This document shows, piece by piece, positions 24,134-32,647 of a DNA stretch of 64,000 nt. Both the position numbers and the translations under genes were made by a program. Under the pieces are notes generated by a model that saw nothing but the letters and a program-made list of their open reading frames with translations, was not told the DNA's origin and ran no database searches. This stretch comes from Fibrobacterota bacterium (lineage in GTDB: Bacteria; Fibrobacterota; Chitinivibrionia; Chitinivibrionales; Chitinispirillaceae), in NCBI GenBank assembly GCA_023436205.1, contig JAEZKC010000016.1, positions 78,128 to 142,127 on the forward strand, read 5' to 3'. Each line of letters opens with the position of its first letter. The stretch's first letter is position 1.

Positions 24134-25069
24134 ATGAAAAAAGCATTCATTACCGGTGTCAATGGATTTGTGGGAGGTGTCCTTGCAAAACATCTCTCCG
24201 GTGAATTTCAAGTCATCGGTACCGATCTTGAGCCACACTGCAAAAGCCCCGACGTGGATCACTATTTCCCTGCAGATATCCGTGATGGACAAAAACTGGA
24301 ACAGATCTTTACAGAGCATTCGTTTGATCATGTTTACCATCTGGCTGCCATAAGCAGTCTTCCCAAAGCAAACAGTTCCCCGCATCTCACGATGGAAATC
24401 AACCTTCTTGGGACCATCTCTCTCCTGGATGCGGCTGCAGCCACCAAAAGTTCATCAAGGATCCTCATTGTGGGCTCATCCAAAGAGTACTCCCCCGGGC
24501 TCCCCGGACCAATAGATGAACAGGCCCAGATGATCCCCACCAGCTTCTATGGAATTTCAAAACTTGCCTGCGAACTGTGCGCCCGCCAGTATATCGGACG
24601 AGGACTGGATATCCTTTTCTCCCGTTCCTTCAACCATACCGGACCCGGCCAGGCCCCCTCATTTGTCCTTTCTGACTGGACGCGACAAGCTGCCCTGATC
24701 AGGCATAACAAACAAGAACCAGTTCTGGAAACGGGATCACTTGAAGAATCAATCGATTTTACAGACGTAAGAGATGTGGTTAGAGCTTACCAGCTGATAC
24801 TAGACAAAGGCAAAACAGGTGAAGCCTACAACGTCTGCTCGGGTGAAGGTGTGCGGCTTTCCGATGTCCTTGACATGATCGTCTCGAAAACTGAAATGCC
24901 GGTAAGCATCAAATCCTCTCAGGCAAAGTTATCCAGAACCTCCGTGCCACAACCTGCAGGAAATAATGGAAAGCTTATAAGCCACACAGGCTGGAGCCGC
25001 TCATTTACCCTTGATCAGACCATTGAAGACTTATACCACTACTGGCTGACAGAGATAAATAACCAATAA
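24134..25069 (+). CDS. rmd: GDP-4-dehydro-6-deoxy-mannose reductase-like SDR enzyme
   Basis: 311 residues from the ATG at 24134, chosen because the Rossmann strand begins at once (KKAFITGVNGFVGG). The frame is open further up, but upstream residues do not fit. SDR features: the NAD(P) motif G-V-N-G-F-V-G, the catalytic SSKEYSP and Y-G-I-S-K (YxxxK), then RSFNHTGPGQAPSFVLSDW and VRDVVRAY. The NHTGPGQ segment and length are typical of Rmd, which makes GDP-D-rhamnose from GDP-4-keto-6-deoxymannose; other nucleotide-sugar epimerases are possible. No strong ribosome-binding site is visible. It is monocistronic and ends at a shared terminator. Confidence 0.8.
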   Translation: MKKAFITGVNGFVGGVLAKHLSGEFQVIGTDLEPHCKSPDVDHYFPADIRDGQKLEQIFTEHSFDHVYHLAAISSLPKANSSPHLTMEINLLGTISLLDAAAATKSSSRILIVGSSKEYSPGLPGPIDEQAQMIPTSFYGISKLACELCARQYIGRGLDILFSRSFNHTGPGQAPSFVLSDWTRQAALIRHNKQEPVLETGSLEESIDFTDVRDVVRAYQLILDKGKTGEAYNVCSGEGVRLSDVLDMIVSKTEMPVSIKSSQAKLSRTSVPQPAGNNGKLISHTGWSRSFTLDQTIEDLYHYWLTEINNQ

Positions 25070-25070
25070 A

Positions 25071-25102
25071 AAAGGGCCGCCGCTTTGATACGGAGGCCCT
25101 TT
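25071..25102. terminator. Bidirectional terminator between rmd and clpX
   Basis: AAAGGGCCGCCG and CGGAGGCCCTTT form a stem with an 8-nt loop. It is flanked by A-runs on one side, giving U-tracts for transcription from either direction. Confidence 0.75.
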
Positions 25103-25126
25103 ACGATTAACCAATCAATCTGTTTG

Positions 25127-26380
25127 TCAGGCGATCTTTTTATCCTTTTTGAGGATAAAGGAAGGAGCGGCCTGACGCAGAATCACTTCCCTGTTCACCA
25201 TTACCTCCCTGATATCATCACGGGACGGAATTTCGAACATGATGGGCACCAGAGCGGTTTCAAGAACATTTCTTAAACCTCTGGCACCGGTCTTCTTCTG
25301 ATGAGCGATTCTGACCACTTCCCGAAGAGCGTCTCTAGTGAATGTGAGGCGTACACCTTCCATCGCAAAGAGCTTCTGATACTGCTTTGTAAGCGCATTC
25401 TTCGGCTCGTTGAGAATCTGCAGAAGTGCATCTTCATCAAGTTCGTCAAGTCCAAGCACCGCAGGAAGTCTTCCCACAATTTCGGGAATCAGCCCGAAAC
25501 GGATAAGGTCATCCGGCTCAACCCGGCGCAGAATGTCACCGGTCTTGAGGTGTTCTTTACGTTTAAGCTCGGCGTTGAAACCCATGCGACTTTCACCGAT
25601 ACGGGCTTCAATAATTTTGTCAAGACCTTCAAAAGCACCGCCGCAGATGAAGAGAATATCGCGGGTATTGATCTGAATGAGATTCTGCTCAGGGTGCTTG
25701 CGTCCGCCTTTAGGCGGTATGCTTGACACAGTACCTTCAAGAATCTTGAGCATCGCCTGCTGCACTCCCTCGCCGGACACGTCGCGGGTAATGGAGGGGT
25801 TGGCAGATTTTCTGCTGATTTTGTCGAACTCATCGATGTAAATGATACCCCGCTCGGCTTTGGCAACATCGTAGTTTGCAGCCTGCAGAAGCCTCACCAG
25901 CATATTTTCCACATCTTCACCAACGTAACCGGCTTCGGTGAAAATGGTGGCATCCACAATGGAAAAAGGCACCTTGAGCAGTTTGGCCAGAGTCTGGGCG
26001 ATGAGGGTCTTACCGGTACCGGTAGGCCCGACCATCAGCATGTTCGATTTGTCAATCTCAACCCCGTCGGAGTTGTTCTGAGTGCGAGAAAGAATTCTTT
26101 TGAAGTGATTGTAGGCTGCAACGCAGACACCCATCTTCACTTCATCCTGCCCGATCACATACTGGTCGATAAAGTCCTTCATCTCCCTTGGATTAGGCAG
26201 AGTCTCAAGATTAAGGTCTCCCGGAACAGCGGTACGCTCCTCCCGGAGAATCTCATTGCACATGTCTACACACTCGTTGCAGATATGCACAGAGGGGCCG
26301 GTGATGAGTTTGGAGACCTCATCGGGGCCCTTACCACAGAATGAACACTTGATTCCCGGATATCGGGGTCTTGATGACAT
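25127..26380 (-). CDS. clpX: ATP-dependent protease ATPase subunit ClpX
   Basis: 417 residues, the usual ClpX length. The N-terminal zinc-binding domain has CSFCGKG and CNECVDMC. The AAA+ core has Walker A GPTGTGKT near 125, Walker B IIYIDEFDKI near 190, the sensor region and the arginine-rich C-terminal small domain (KTGARGLRNVLET). ClpX unfolds tagged proteins and feeds them to ClpP. It starts 6 nt after the clpP stop on the minus strand, so the two are one operon, in the classical order tig-clpP-clpX. Confidence 0.97.
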   Translation of the reverse strand: MSSRPRYPGIKCSFCGKGPDEVSKLITGPSVHICNECVDMCNEILREERTAVPGDLNLETLPNPREMKDFIDQYVIGQDEVKMGVCVAAYNHFKRILSRTQNNSDGVEIDKSNMLMVGPTGTGKTLIAQTLAKLLKVPFSIVDATIFTEAGYVGEDVENMLVRLLQAANYDVAKAERGIIYIDEFDKISRKSANPSITRDVSGEGVQQAMLKILEGTVSSIPPKGGRKHPEQNLIQINTRDILFICGGAFEGLDKIIEARIGESRMGFNAELKRKEHLKTGDILRRVEPDDLIRFGLIPEIVGRLPAVLGLDELDEDALLQILNEPKNALTKQYQKLFAMEGVRLTFTRDALREVVRIAHQKKTGARGLRNVLETALVPIMFEIPSRDDIREVMVNREVILRQAAPSFILKKDKKIA

Positions 26381-26386
26381 ATGTGA

Positions 26387-26971
26387 CTATTCCCTTGCAG
26401 TCAAGATTTCGTCTACCAGACCGTAGGCTTTCGCCTCCTCGGCAGACATGTAAAAATTCCGGTCGGTATCCTTGGCGATAACCTCCAGACTCTGACCGGA
26501 GTGCTTATGGATAATTTCGTTGAGAGTCTGCTTCACCCGAATGATTTCCCGGGCATGAATGGCCACATCTGCAGCCTGTCCACCGGCTCCGCCAAGAGGC
26601 TGGTGAAGCATGATTCTTGAATGAGGCAGCGCATAACGCTTGCCCTTCGTTCCTGCAGCCAGGAGAACGGCTCCCATGCTTGCGGCCTGACCGATGCAGA
26701 TCGTGGACACATCGGGCTTTATGTACTGAATCGTATCGTAGATGGCCAGCCCGGAAGACACAACGCCACCAGGCGAATTGATGTAAATGGTTATATCCTT
26801 TTCGGAGTCTTCGTATTCAAGAAAAATCAACTGAGCCATAACCAGATCGGCCGTAGTGTCGTCGATATCTGATCCCAAAAAGATGATTCGCTCTTTAAGA
26901 AGCCTTGAATAGATATCAAAAGAGCGTTCCCCACGACCTGTCTGTTCAATTACCATCGGAATTAAAGGCAT
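26387..26971 (-). CDS. clpP: ATP-dependent Clp protease proteolytic subunit
   Basis: 194 residues. The serine-protease triad is visible: Ser in GQAASMGAVLLAAG near 98, His in HSRIMLHQPLGG near 123, and Asp in KDTDRNFYMS near 172. The N-terminus PMVIEQTGRGERSFDIYSRL is the typical processing and axial-loop region. It forms the tetradecameric chamber that works with ClpX. It is 6 nt upstream of clpX; 272 bp separate it from tig, with a terminator between, so clpP has its own promoter as well. Confidence 0.97.
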   Translation of the reverse strand: MPLIPMVIEQTGRGERSFDIYSRLLKERIIFLGSDIDDTTADLVMAQLIFLEYEDSEKDITIYINSPGGVVSSGLAIYDTIQYIKPDVSTICIGQAASMGAVLLAAGTKGKRYALPHSRIMLHQPLGGAGGQAADVAIHAREIIRVKQTLNEIIHKHSGQSLEVIAKDTDRNFYMSAEEAKAYGLVDEILTARE

Positions 26972-27157
26972 AATTCAGTCCTTTCAGATGTTAGTGCAGC
27001 CCCTGGCAAATATTGTCCTACAAAAACCGGACCTGTGATGGGAATATAGCTCGTGATGCGCGGGGCCGTCCGGATTATCCGGACAGGTACACTTGGTATA
27101 TTACGTATTAGTGTACCGATTATCTATAATAAAATATCTATCCCGGCCAAAAGGAAG

Positions 27158-27190
27158 AAAAAAATGAACGCCGGACGACTTGCGTTCAAC
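27158..27190 (-). terminator. Terminator after tig
   Basis: Minus strand TGAACGC (complement of 27182-27188) and GCGTTCA (complement of 27165-27171) form a 7-bp stem followed by seven T. Confidence 0.75.
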
Positions 27191-27243
27191 GTTCATTTAA
27201 TTCCTAACCCGTAAGTGCAGTCAAAAACACTCCTGCAATACCG

Positions 27244-28497
27244 CTACTTCTGCTCCCCGATGAGAAAATCGAGGGTTTTCTGTTCGCGGATATCGGCCCG
27301 AATACGGTTGGTAGTCCCGTTTTTACGGAAAACCTGCTTGAGATTATCAAACTCCTGGTTATACATCTTGGCCAGGCGCTCAATTTCCTTGTCCACCTCT
27401 TCCTGAGTGGCTTTGATCTTTTCCTGATCGGCCACAAAGTCGATAATTCTCTGACGCTTGAGAGAGTGAATGGCAGATTCCTTATACTGCCCATCAGCCT
27501 CTTCCCGTGAGGGCACTGGATCTTCGGGCCTGCGGTAACGCATGGATTCTTCGTACATATAATTGATAAGCGATTCCACTCTGGCAGGAGGAACATCAAA
27601 AGGGTTCTCTTTGATCAGAGTATCGATAGCCTCGTTGTAGGCCTCGTTTTTGGCCCGCTCGTTCTCCTGCTGCTCAAGACTCTTGCGAATCTCCTCTTTA
27701 AGTGCATCCTCGGTTTCGTAGTTACCCACTTTTTTAAGGAATTCCTCGTTCACCTCAGGAAGCTTCTTTTCCTGAACTGAAACTACAGCAACCGTGAACT
27801 CGCCGGTTTTGCCGGCAACGCTCTGATCCTGGTAGTCTTTGGGGAACTTTACAGTGATATCCACCACATCTCCGGCGGAAACCCCGGTGAGTCCTTTATC
27901 GAAATCTTTAAGTTTTGTATCGGAACCGATCTCCACAGGGTAGGCCGGATTCTGCACATTCTGCTGCTCTTCACCTTCTACAACCACCTTACGGTATTCG
28001 AAACGCACATAATCGCCTTTTTTGGAAGGCCTCTGCACGTCGGTGAATTCAGCAAGACGATCTCTGAGCCCCTGGAAAGATTCCTCGACATCGCTGTCCT
28101 TAATCTTTTTAGGCTTGGTCTTGACCTTCAGCTTATCGTAGTTCTTGATTTCTACAACCGGGTCCACCTCGGTTTCGATGGTGAAGAAAAGAGGCTCACC
28201 CTCATTATTTTTCACCTCGTTCACCTTTGCCGGGGCCACCGGGTTGATATTGTTCTGTTCGCAGGCGGTCTTGTATGATTTCTGAATGATATCATCCATG
28301 ATTTCAGCCTTGATGGCATCTCCATAGCGCTGCCTGAGCAGGGATGTGGGCACCTTGCCCTGACGGAATCCGGGGAGACGCACTTCCCGCTTGTACTGAT
28401 TGAGCTTGGAATCAAATGCTTCTTGCACTTCCTGCTCAGGAACTTCAAACTCTATAACCCGCTTCCAGGATGTCGGTTCGGAAACAGTTGCTTTCAA
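27244..28497 (-). CDS. tig: Trigger factor (ribosome-associated chaperone)
   Basis: 417 residues. The N-terminal ribosome-binding domain contains the signature GFRQGKVP (here LPGFRQGKVPTSLLRQRYG near 45). A FKBP-type peptidyl-prolyl isomerase domain lies at about 165-245 (KGDYVRFEYRKVVVE, FDKGLTGVSAGD), and a helical chaperone C-terminus follows. It binds nascent chains at the exit tunnel. It heads the tig-clpP-clpX cluster. tRNA-Leu lies just upstream on the same strand. Confidence 0.95.
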   Translation of the reverse strand: MKATVSEPTSWKRVIEFEVPEQEVQEAFDSKLNQYKREVRLPGFRQGKVPTSLLRQRYGDAIKAEIMDDIIQKSYKTACEQNNINPVAPAKVNEVKNNEGEPLFFTIETEVDPVVEIKNYDKLKVKTKPKKIKDSDVEESFQGLRDRLAEFTDVQRPSKKGDYVRFEYRKVVVEGEEQQNVQNPAYPVEIGSDTKLKDFDKGLTGVSAGDVVDITVKFPKDYQDQSVAGKTGEFTVAVVSVQEKKLPEVNEEFLKKVGNYETEDALKEEIRKSLEQQENERAKNEAYNEAIDTLIKENPFDVPPARVESLINYMYEESMRYRRPEDPVPSREEADGQYKESAIHSLKRQRIIDFVADQEKIKATQEEVDKEIERLAKMYNQEFDNLKQVFRKNGTTNRIRADIREQKTLDFLIGEQK

Positions 28498-28547
28498 CTA
28501 CTGATCCTCCTCTATTTTTAGGTAACGTGAGAGCAGCTGAACAATAA

Positions 28548-28629
28548 TGCGAGAAGGGGGACTCGAACCCCCACAGGTCTCCCTACTAGATCCTAAGTCT
28601 AGCGCGTCTACCAGTTCCGCCATCCTCGC
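28548..28629 (-). tRNA. tRNA-Leu, anticodon TAG
   Basis: 82-nt class II tRNA on the minus strand with acceptor GCGAGGA, anticodon loop CTTAGGA (TAG, reads CTA codons), a long variable arm TAGGGAGACCT, and T arm GGGGG-TTCGAGT-CCCCC. Discriminator A; CCA is not encoded. It lies about 50 nt upstream of tig. Confidence 0.93.
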
Positions 28630-28784
28630 GATCAGCACAATCCCACAACGCCGTATACAAACCTCAGAAAATAAGTAATTGACAGGCCCGTATCAATCAG
28701 GAAGTTGCTACATGCCGGTTTGGATGTATTTTTAGGTCCCGGGACCTTTTTAAAGCAATATAAGTGCAAAACGGAGACTACCCA

Positions 28785-29447
28785 TTGAAACAGGACCAAA
28801 TGCCTTCTGAAGCCAAGCTCAAGTTCAACAAGCACTCGGTCTGCCAGAACTGCTTCAGATCCGAAGAGATGTGTATCTGCTCCCAAGTTAAAAGCCTCCA
28901 GAACAAAATCAGGGTGGTCATTCTGCAGCACCCTCAGGAACAGTTCAAAATGCTCAATTCCGCCCGGCTGGCCAGACTCATTCTCCAGAACAGCTCCCTG
29001 AGAGTCGGGCTTTCCTGGCCCAATTTCAAAAGTGTTGCCGGTCAGTCGGAACAACCGTCTCAATGGGGCATTCTTTACCTTAAAAACGAAAGTGATGCCG
29101 ACAAACCATCCCACCGTGCTCCAATCACAGTATCTGACAGACATAATCAGGTCATCAGGGACTACTCCTTCTTACGCGGCATCATCGCACTGGATGGCTC
29201 CTGGAAACAGGCCAAGGCCATGTGGTGGAGAAATCCCTGGTTCTTACGGCTCCACAGGATTTCCCTGAACCCCGACCACCCCTCCCTTCGCAAACAGGTA
29301 AAGAAAACTGGACTCTCCACAATAGAATCGGTGGCACTTTCACTTGAACTTCTGGGTGAATCCGCCTCTTGCGGAGAATTGATGAGAGAGCAGTATAATG
29401 AGCTGATAGTGAAACCGGTCAGCGCATTTCACGATTCACTGACTTAA
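28785..29447 (+). CDS. DTW domain protein, tRNA aminocarboxypropyltransferase-like
   Basis: 220 residues from a TTG at 28785, preferred because GGAG lies 8 nt upstream; a GTG at 28764 has none. N-terminal zinc-type cysteines CQNCFRSEEMCIC are followed by VVILQHPQEQF and the DTW-region motif IALDGSWKQAKAMWWRNP. C-terminal SLNPDHPSLRKQ and TIESVALSLELLG match the family that places the acp3 group on tRNA uridine (TapT/TuaA type). It acts in the cytoplasm with SAM. It stands alone, 104 nt before the next gene. Confidence 0.82.
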   Translation: MKQDQMPSEAKLKFNKHSVCQNCFRSEEMCICSQVKSLQNKIRVVILQHPQEQFKMLNSARLARLILQNSSLRVGLSWPNFKSVAGQSEQPSQWGILYLKNESDADKPSHRAPITVSDRHNQVIRDYSFLRGIIALDGSWKQAKAMWWRNPWFLRLHRISLNPDHPSLRKQVKKTGLSTIESVALSLELLGESASCGELMREQYNELIVKPVSAFHDSLT

Positions 29448-29551
29448 AAATTATCCAGTCATGAATGCCTTGGTGTCCAAACCTACCCCCTCGCCAGGCA
29501 AACTATTATTTTACTTTTTCCGCCCCGAAATCATCCAACAGGAGCCGAAAA

Positions 29552-30328
29552 TTGGTAAGAACGTGCCTGCTTGCTTTTCTACTGTTATCTTTTAACTGCC
29601 GCGACGCTGAAAACCAGACCACCAGTATCATGCTGGATACCTTTTCTCTTGAACTTGAAAACGGTGGATTTCTGGGATCTGACGGGCAAGGTTACAGTGC
29701 ATTTCAGGTAACTGCATCTGTTAAAAAGAAAGCACTCTCCCGCAAGGACACCGTTTTTCAGGGACCCTATGAAGCATACCTTGAGTACGGATGCGGGGAG
29801 AATGAGAAAAACAGAAGTGCAGTCAAAGTCAGTGGCAATTTCAAAGATGGAAAAAAACATGGAAAGTGGATGAACACCTTCTATGGTTGTGAACGGACCG
29901 TTGACACCAGCACTTATGAAACGAAAATTGTGGGCAGCTACGATTCCGGCAAACGTACTGGAGACTGGATCATTTCCCGACTGGGGCAGCCAGTCGAAAC
30001 GCAGCATTACACTAACGGGAACCTTGATTCCACATCTGTAACCCGTACAGTTTCACTGGAGCAGGAAACTTTCTCTCAAACTGCAATTGACAGCACAGGC
30101 GGGCTCGACATCCAGCTCTTCCTCAGCAAACTTCCCTCTGGTGCAACAGTAAAGGATGTGGTAAAACTGCTGGGAACTCCCCACCGCACAAAGCATGAAG
30201 GCAAGAAGATTACCTGGTACTATAATAGACGATACCATGACGGAAATCGCAAATGCAGCAGATATGTGGTGCTGTTTTATGATGCCCGCTTCATGGGAGT
30301 TGAGTGCAACGAAAATGGCAAATATTAG
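29552..30328 (+). CDS. Lipoprotein with MORN-like and BamE-like parts
   Basis: 258 residues from a TTG at 29552 with AGGAG 8 nt upstream. This start gives a clean lipoprotein signal MVRTCLLAFLLLSFNC with Cys at 16, whereas the upstream extension of the frame does not. Residues about 85-165 carry two or three MORN/YwqK-like repeats (GNFKDGKKHGKWMN, GSYDSGKRTGDWIIS, HYTNGNLDS). Residues about 185-258 look like a SmpA/BamE-type domain (ATVKDVVKLLGTPHR ... ITWYYNRRYHDG). I know these modules separately, and the combination is unusual. It is probably a periplasm-facing lipoprotein. Confidence 0.65.
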   Translation: MVRTCLLAFLLLSFNCRDAENQTTSIMLDTFSLELENGGFLGSDGQGYSAFQVTASVKKKALSRKDTVFQGPYEAYLEYGCGENEKNRSAVKVSGNFKDGKKHGKWMNTFYGCERTVDTSTYETKIVGSYDSGKRTGDWIISRLGQPVETQHYTNGNLDSTSVTRTVSLEQETFSQTAIDSTGGLDIQLFLSKLPSGATVKDVVKLLGTPHRTKHEGKKITWYYNRRYHDGNRKCSRYVVLFYDARFMGVECNENGKY

Positions 30329-30734
30329 AGGGAGGAGGTCGGAAATAGGTACTCTAGATGGGATCAAAATTCTGCTAATTGAAGATAACGAGGCAACAGT
30401 TTGGGGTATTTCGATTCTGCTCGGTAAACGGGGGTGCATCGTAAAAAATGCCACCAGCGCCTCTGACGCTCTGGAAATAATCCCCGAATTTCAACCGCAT
30501 GTAATGCTCATCGATATCGGGTTGCCGGACATGGACGGCTGCAGTTTGGCGGAACAGATAAGAAGTCGCTCCGATAGCAAGGCTGTATTGATTGCTGCAA
30601 CAGGTTATGATGATGATGACACAGCAGAACGCATTAAGAGCGCAGGCTTTGTATACCATCTCGTAAAGCCGATCGAGTTTGATGAACTCTATGACCTGTT
30701 AAGAAAAATCAACCCGGCTGAGCCAAATAACTGA
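30315..30734 (+). CDS. Single-domain response regulator (CheY-like)
   Basis: 139 residues from the ATG at 30315, overlapping the lipoprotein gene by 14 nt. Receiver domain: acidic pair in LLIEDNEA, phospho-acceptor Asp in HVMLIDIGLPDMDG, Thr in LIAATGYDDDD, Lys in YHLVKPIEF. There is no output domain. A near-ideal ribosome-binding site GGAGGAGG lies at 30331-30338, inside the frame, 6 nt before an in-frame ATA; initiation there would remove 10 residues and leave the domain intact. The cognate kinase is not adjacent. Confidence 0.85.
   Translation: MANIRGRRSEIGTLDGIKILLIEDNEATVWGISILLGKRGCIVKNATSASDALEIIPEFQPHVMLIDIGLPDMDGCSLAEQIRSRSDSKAVLIAATGYDDDDTAERIKSAGFVYHLVKPIEFDELYDLLRKINPAEPNN
30331..30338 (+). 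promoter_or_regulatory. Strong ribosome-binding site inside the response regulator frame
   Basis: GGAGGAGG, 6 nt before in-frame ATA at 30345; no in-frame ATG, GTG or TTG follows at a suitable distance. Confidence 0.45.
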
Positions 30735-30749
30735 GGCTGGAGCTATTCC

Positions 30750-31232
30750 ATGCAGGCTGTGATCTTCACCGGAATACAGGGCACCGGAAAGAGCACCTTT
30801 TTCAAGGATTTCCTGTTTCGCACCCACGTTCTTGTAAGCCTCGATCTATTCAAGACCAGAACCAGAGAAAAGAAGTTTTTTGACTTATGTATTCAAACCC
30901 GATCACGTTTTGCAGTAGATAATACCAATCCCGCCCCATCTGATAGAGAACGATACATACTTCCGGCTAAAGAAAAGGGTTACGAAATCATAGGATGCCA
31001 CTTTGTTTCAGATCTCGATTCCGCCCTCAAGCGAAATTCCGCACGACCAGCCAAAGAGATAGTTCCCGAACGCGGTGTACGAGCCACCCTGAAAAAGATG
31101 AAACCTCCCGGTTTTAACGAAGGGTTTGACAAAATTTACAGAGTTGAAATTGATGAAAAGGGTTTCAGAGTTTCAGATGCGCAAGGCAATGGAGTTCTCC
31201 CCCACCCGCTGTTCCGACCACGGGTTGGCTGA
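30750..31232 (+). CDS. P-loop kinase, polynucleotide kinase-like
   Basis: 160 residues. Walker A GIQGTGKST begins at residue 8, then LVSLDLFKTR and a Walker-B-like FAVDNTNPAPSDRERYI. This pattern (D-N-T-N-P) is that of the AAA_33/zeta-like kinase family that includes the kinase domain of PNKP. It probably phosphorylates a nucleic-acid end or small molecule in the cytoplasm. It lies 15 nt after the response regulator. The C-terminus is shortened, ending in a basic tail. Confidence 0.75.
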   Translation: MQAVIFTGIQGTGKSTFFKDFLFRTHVLVSLDLFKTRTREKKFFDLCIQTRSRFAVDNTNPAPSDRERYILPAKEKGYEIIGCHFVSDLDSALKRNSARPAKEIVPERGVRATLKKMKPPGFNEGFDKIYRVEIDEKGFRVSDAQGNGVLPHPLFRPRVG

Positions 31233-31238
31233 CCTTAC

Positions 31239-32024
31239 TTAGATTCGGGTGGGCACGTCGAGAAACTCAACCTCGATTCCAAATGTCTGCCGAAGAAGTT
31301 GCCCTACAGCCTGCACTCCCGGTTTTTCTGAGTAGTAGTGACCACAGTAAAGCACGTTTAGATTGCCTTCGAGAGCAGCATGATGATTTTCATGGGAGGA
31401 TTCCCCGGTAATGAACAGGTCAACCCCCTTGGTGACAGCCTCGGGAAGTTCCCCTGAGCCGCCACCGGAAATAATCGCCACCCGCCTGATCTTTTGAGGA
31501 CCAAACGGAAGCATGGTCACCTCACCACCCAGTTTTTTCTTCAGGAGCTCAGCACAGGCCTTTATCGTAAACGCTTTTGCTAAAGTCCCCTCCCAGCCGA
31601 TCATAACGCCCTTATATAGTCCAAACGGCTGCAAATTGGTAAGACCCAGCATTTCTGCCAGCTGGGCATTGTTTCCCAGTGTGGCATGAAGGTCAAGAGG
31701 TAAATGTGATGCGAAAAGATTGAGCTTGTTCTTAATGAGAAACTCGAGCTGCCTGTAAACCGGTCCGGTGACACTTTTAATGCCATCCCAGATAATCCCA
31801 TGATGGACGAGAAGCATCTGACACTTGCTTTTACAAGCGAGTTTATAGGTTTCCATGCAGGCGTCAACAGCAAGCCCAACTTTGCTGATTTCCGAAGCAC
31901 CCTCCACCTGAAGTCCGTTTACAGAGTAATCCTTGATTTCTGAATTGCGAAGAGTATCATTGAGAAAAGAAACCAGAACGTCTCTCTTTACTGCAGTGAT
32001 AGCTTTTTTGGTCTTTGCAGGCAT
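31239..32024 (-). CDS. Nif3-like dinuclear metal centre protein
   Basis: 261 residues. The metal-binding His of the family are visible in MLLVHHGIIWDG near 75 and in the C-terminal GESSHENHHAALEGNLNVLY (H-E-N-H). Also typical are NGLQVEG near 38, FASHLPLDLHATLGN near 110, and ISGGGSGE near 190. Members such as YbgI form toroidal hexamers and are annotated as GTP cyclohydrolase I type 2 homologues; the true role is unclear. It lies 12 nt after the YkgJ-type gene on the minus strand. Confidence 0.9.
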   Translation of the reverse strand: MPAKTKKAITAVKRDVLVSFLNDTLRNSEIKDYSVNGLQVEGASEISKVGLAVDACMETYKLACKSKCQMLLVHHGIIWDGIKSVTGPVYRQLEFLIKNKLNLFASHLPLDLHATLGNNAQLAEMLGLTNLQPFGLYKGVMIGWEGTLAKAFTIKACAELLKKKLGGEVTMLPFGPQKIRRVAIISGGGSGELPEAVTKGVDLFITGESSHENHHAALEGNLNVLYCGHYYSEKPGVQAVGQLLRQTFGIEVEFLDVPTRI

Positions 32025-32036
32025 GTATCTCCTCCT

Positions 32037-32567
32037 TCAGAATCCCAGGAATTTCAGAAAATCGGCAGTTCCGCCCTGGTTTCCCGAAGCATTGAAACGG
32101 GAAACCAGTTGATCATATTCATAATCATCACAATTTTCCTTGTAAACATCATCGAGAGGCGTCTGAATCTCGATCTGTGAGCTTTTTTTTGCCTTGCAGT
32201 TCACGATCTTATTCAGAGTAATCTCCACCTCTTCCCCGCTTTCCCCCGCTTCGGTATCCACACTGTAGGGAAAGGTGCGACAGGTTTGCGGGCGAGCCGG
32301 GTAGGCAGTGCAGCCAGGTTCGGAGGAAAGGAAGATACAACGCTCGTAGCGTTTTTTCAGCACCATAGCCCGTTTACCATAGCGGAATCTGATCCACAGC
32401 CCCGCATCGGGATCGTACTCCATCTCAGATGGCGAGCAGAAGCGCACGATATCCGAGGCCGCTTTTCCGGTATACTCAACCAGCCGTTCCAGATCCTTGT
32501 GGGTGATCGGCACTATCGGCTCACTGCAACAGGTGCCGCATCGGGCACATTTCACTTTTGGATACAT
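32037..32567 (-). CDS. YkgJ-family cysteine cluster protein
   Basis: 176 residues from the ATG at 32567, chosen because the family motif starts there (MYPKVKCARCGTCCSEP). The frame extends further up without family-like sequence. Other conserved parts are CIFLSSEPGCTAYPARPQTC and RTFPYSV. These proteins bind a metal or Fe-S cluster through the Cys set. It sits between prfB and the Nif3-like gene on the same strand, 80 nt after prfB. Confidence 0.82.
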   Translation of the reverse strand: MYPKVKCARCGTCCSEPIVPITHKDLERLVEYTGKAASDIVRFCSPSEMEYDPDAGLWIRFRYGKRAMVLKKRYERCIFLSSEPGCTAYPARPQTCRTFPYSVDTEAGESGEEVEITLNKIVNCKAKKSSQIEIQTPLDDVYKENCDDYEYDQLVSRFNASGNQGGTADFLKFLGF

Positions 32568-32647
32568 GGCAATTATTGATTTATGATTGTTGATTGTTGA
32601 TTTCAAGAACCCCGCGCAAACTGGTGTTTGCGCGGGGAACAAATTAA

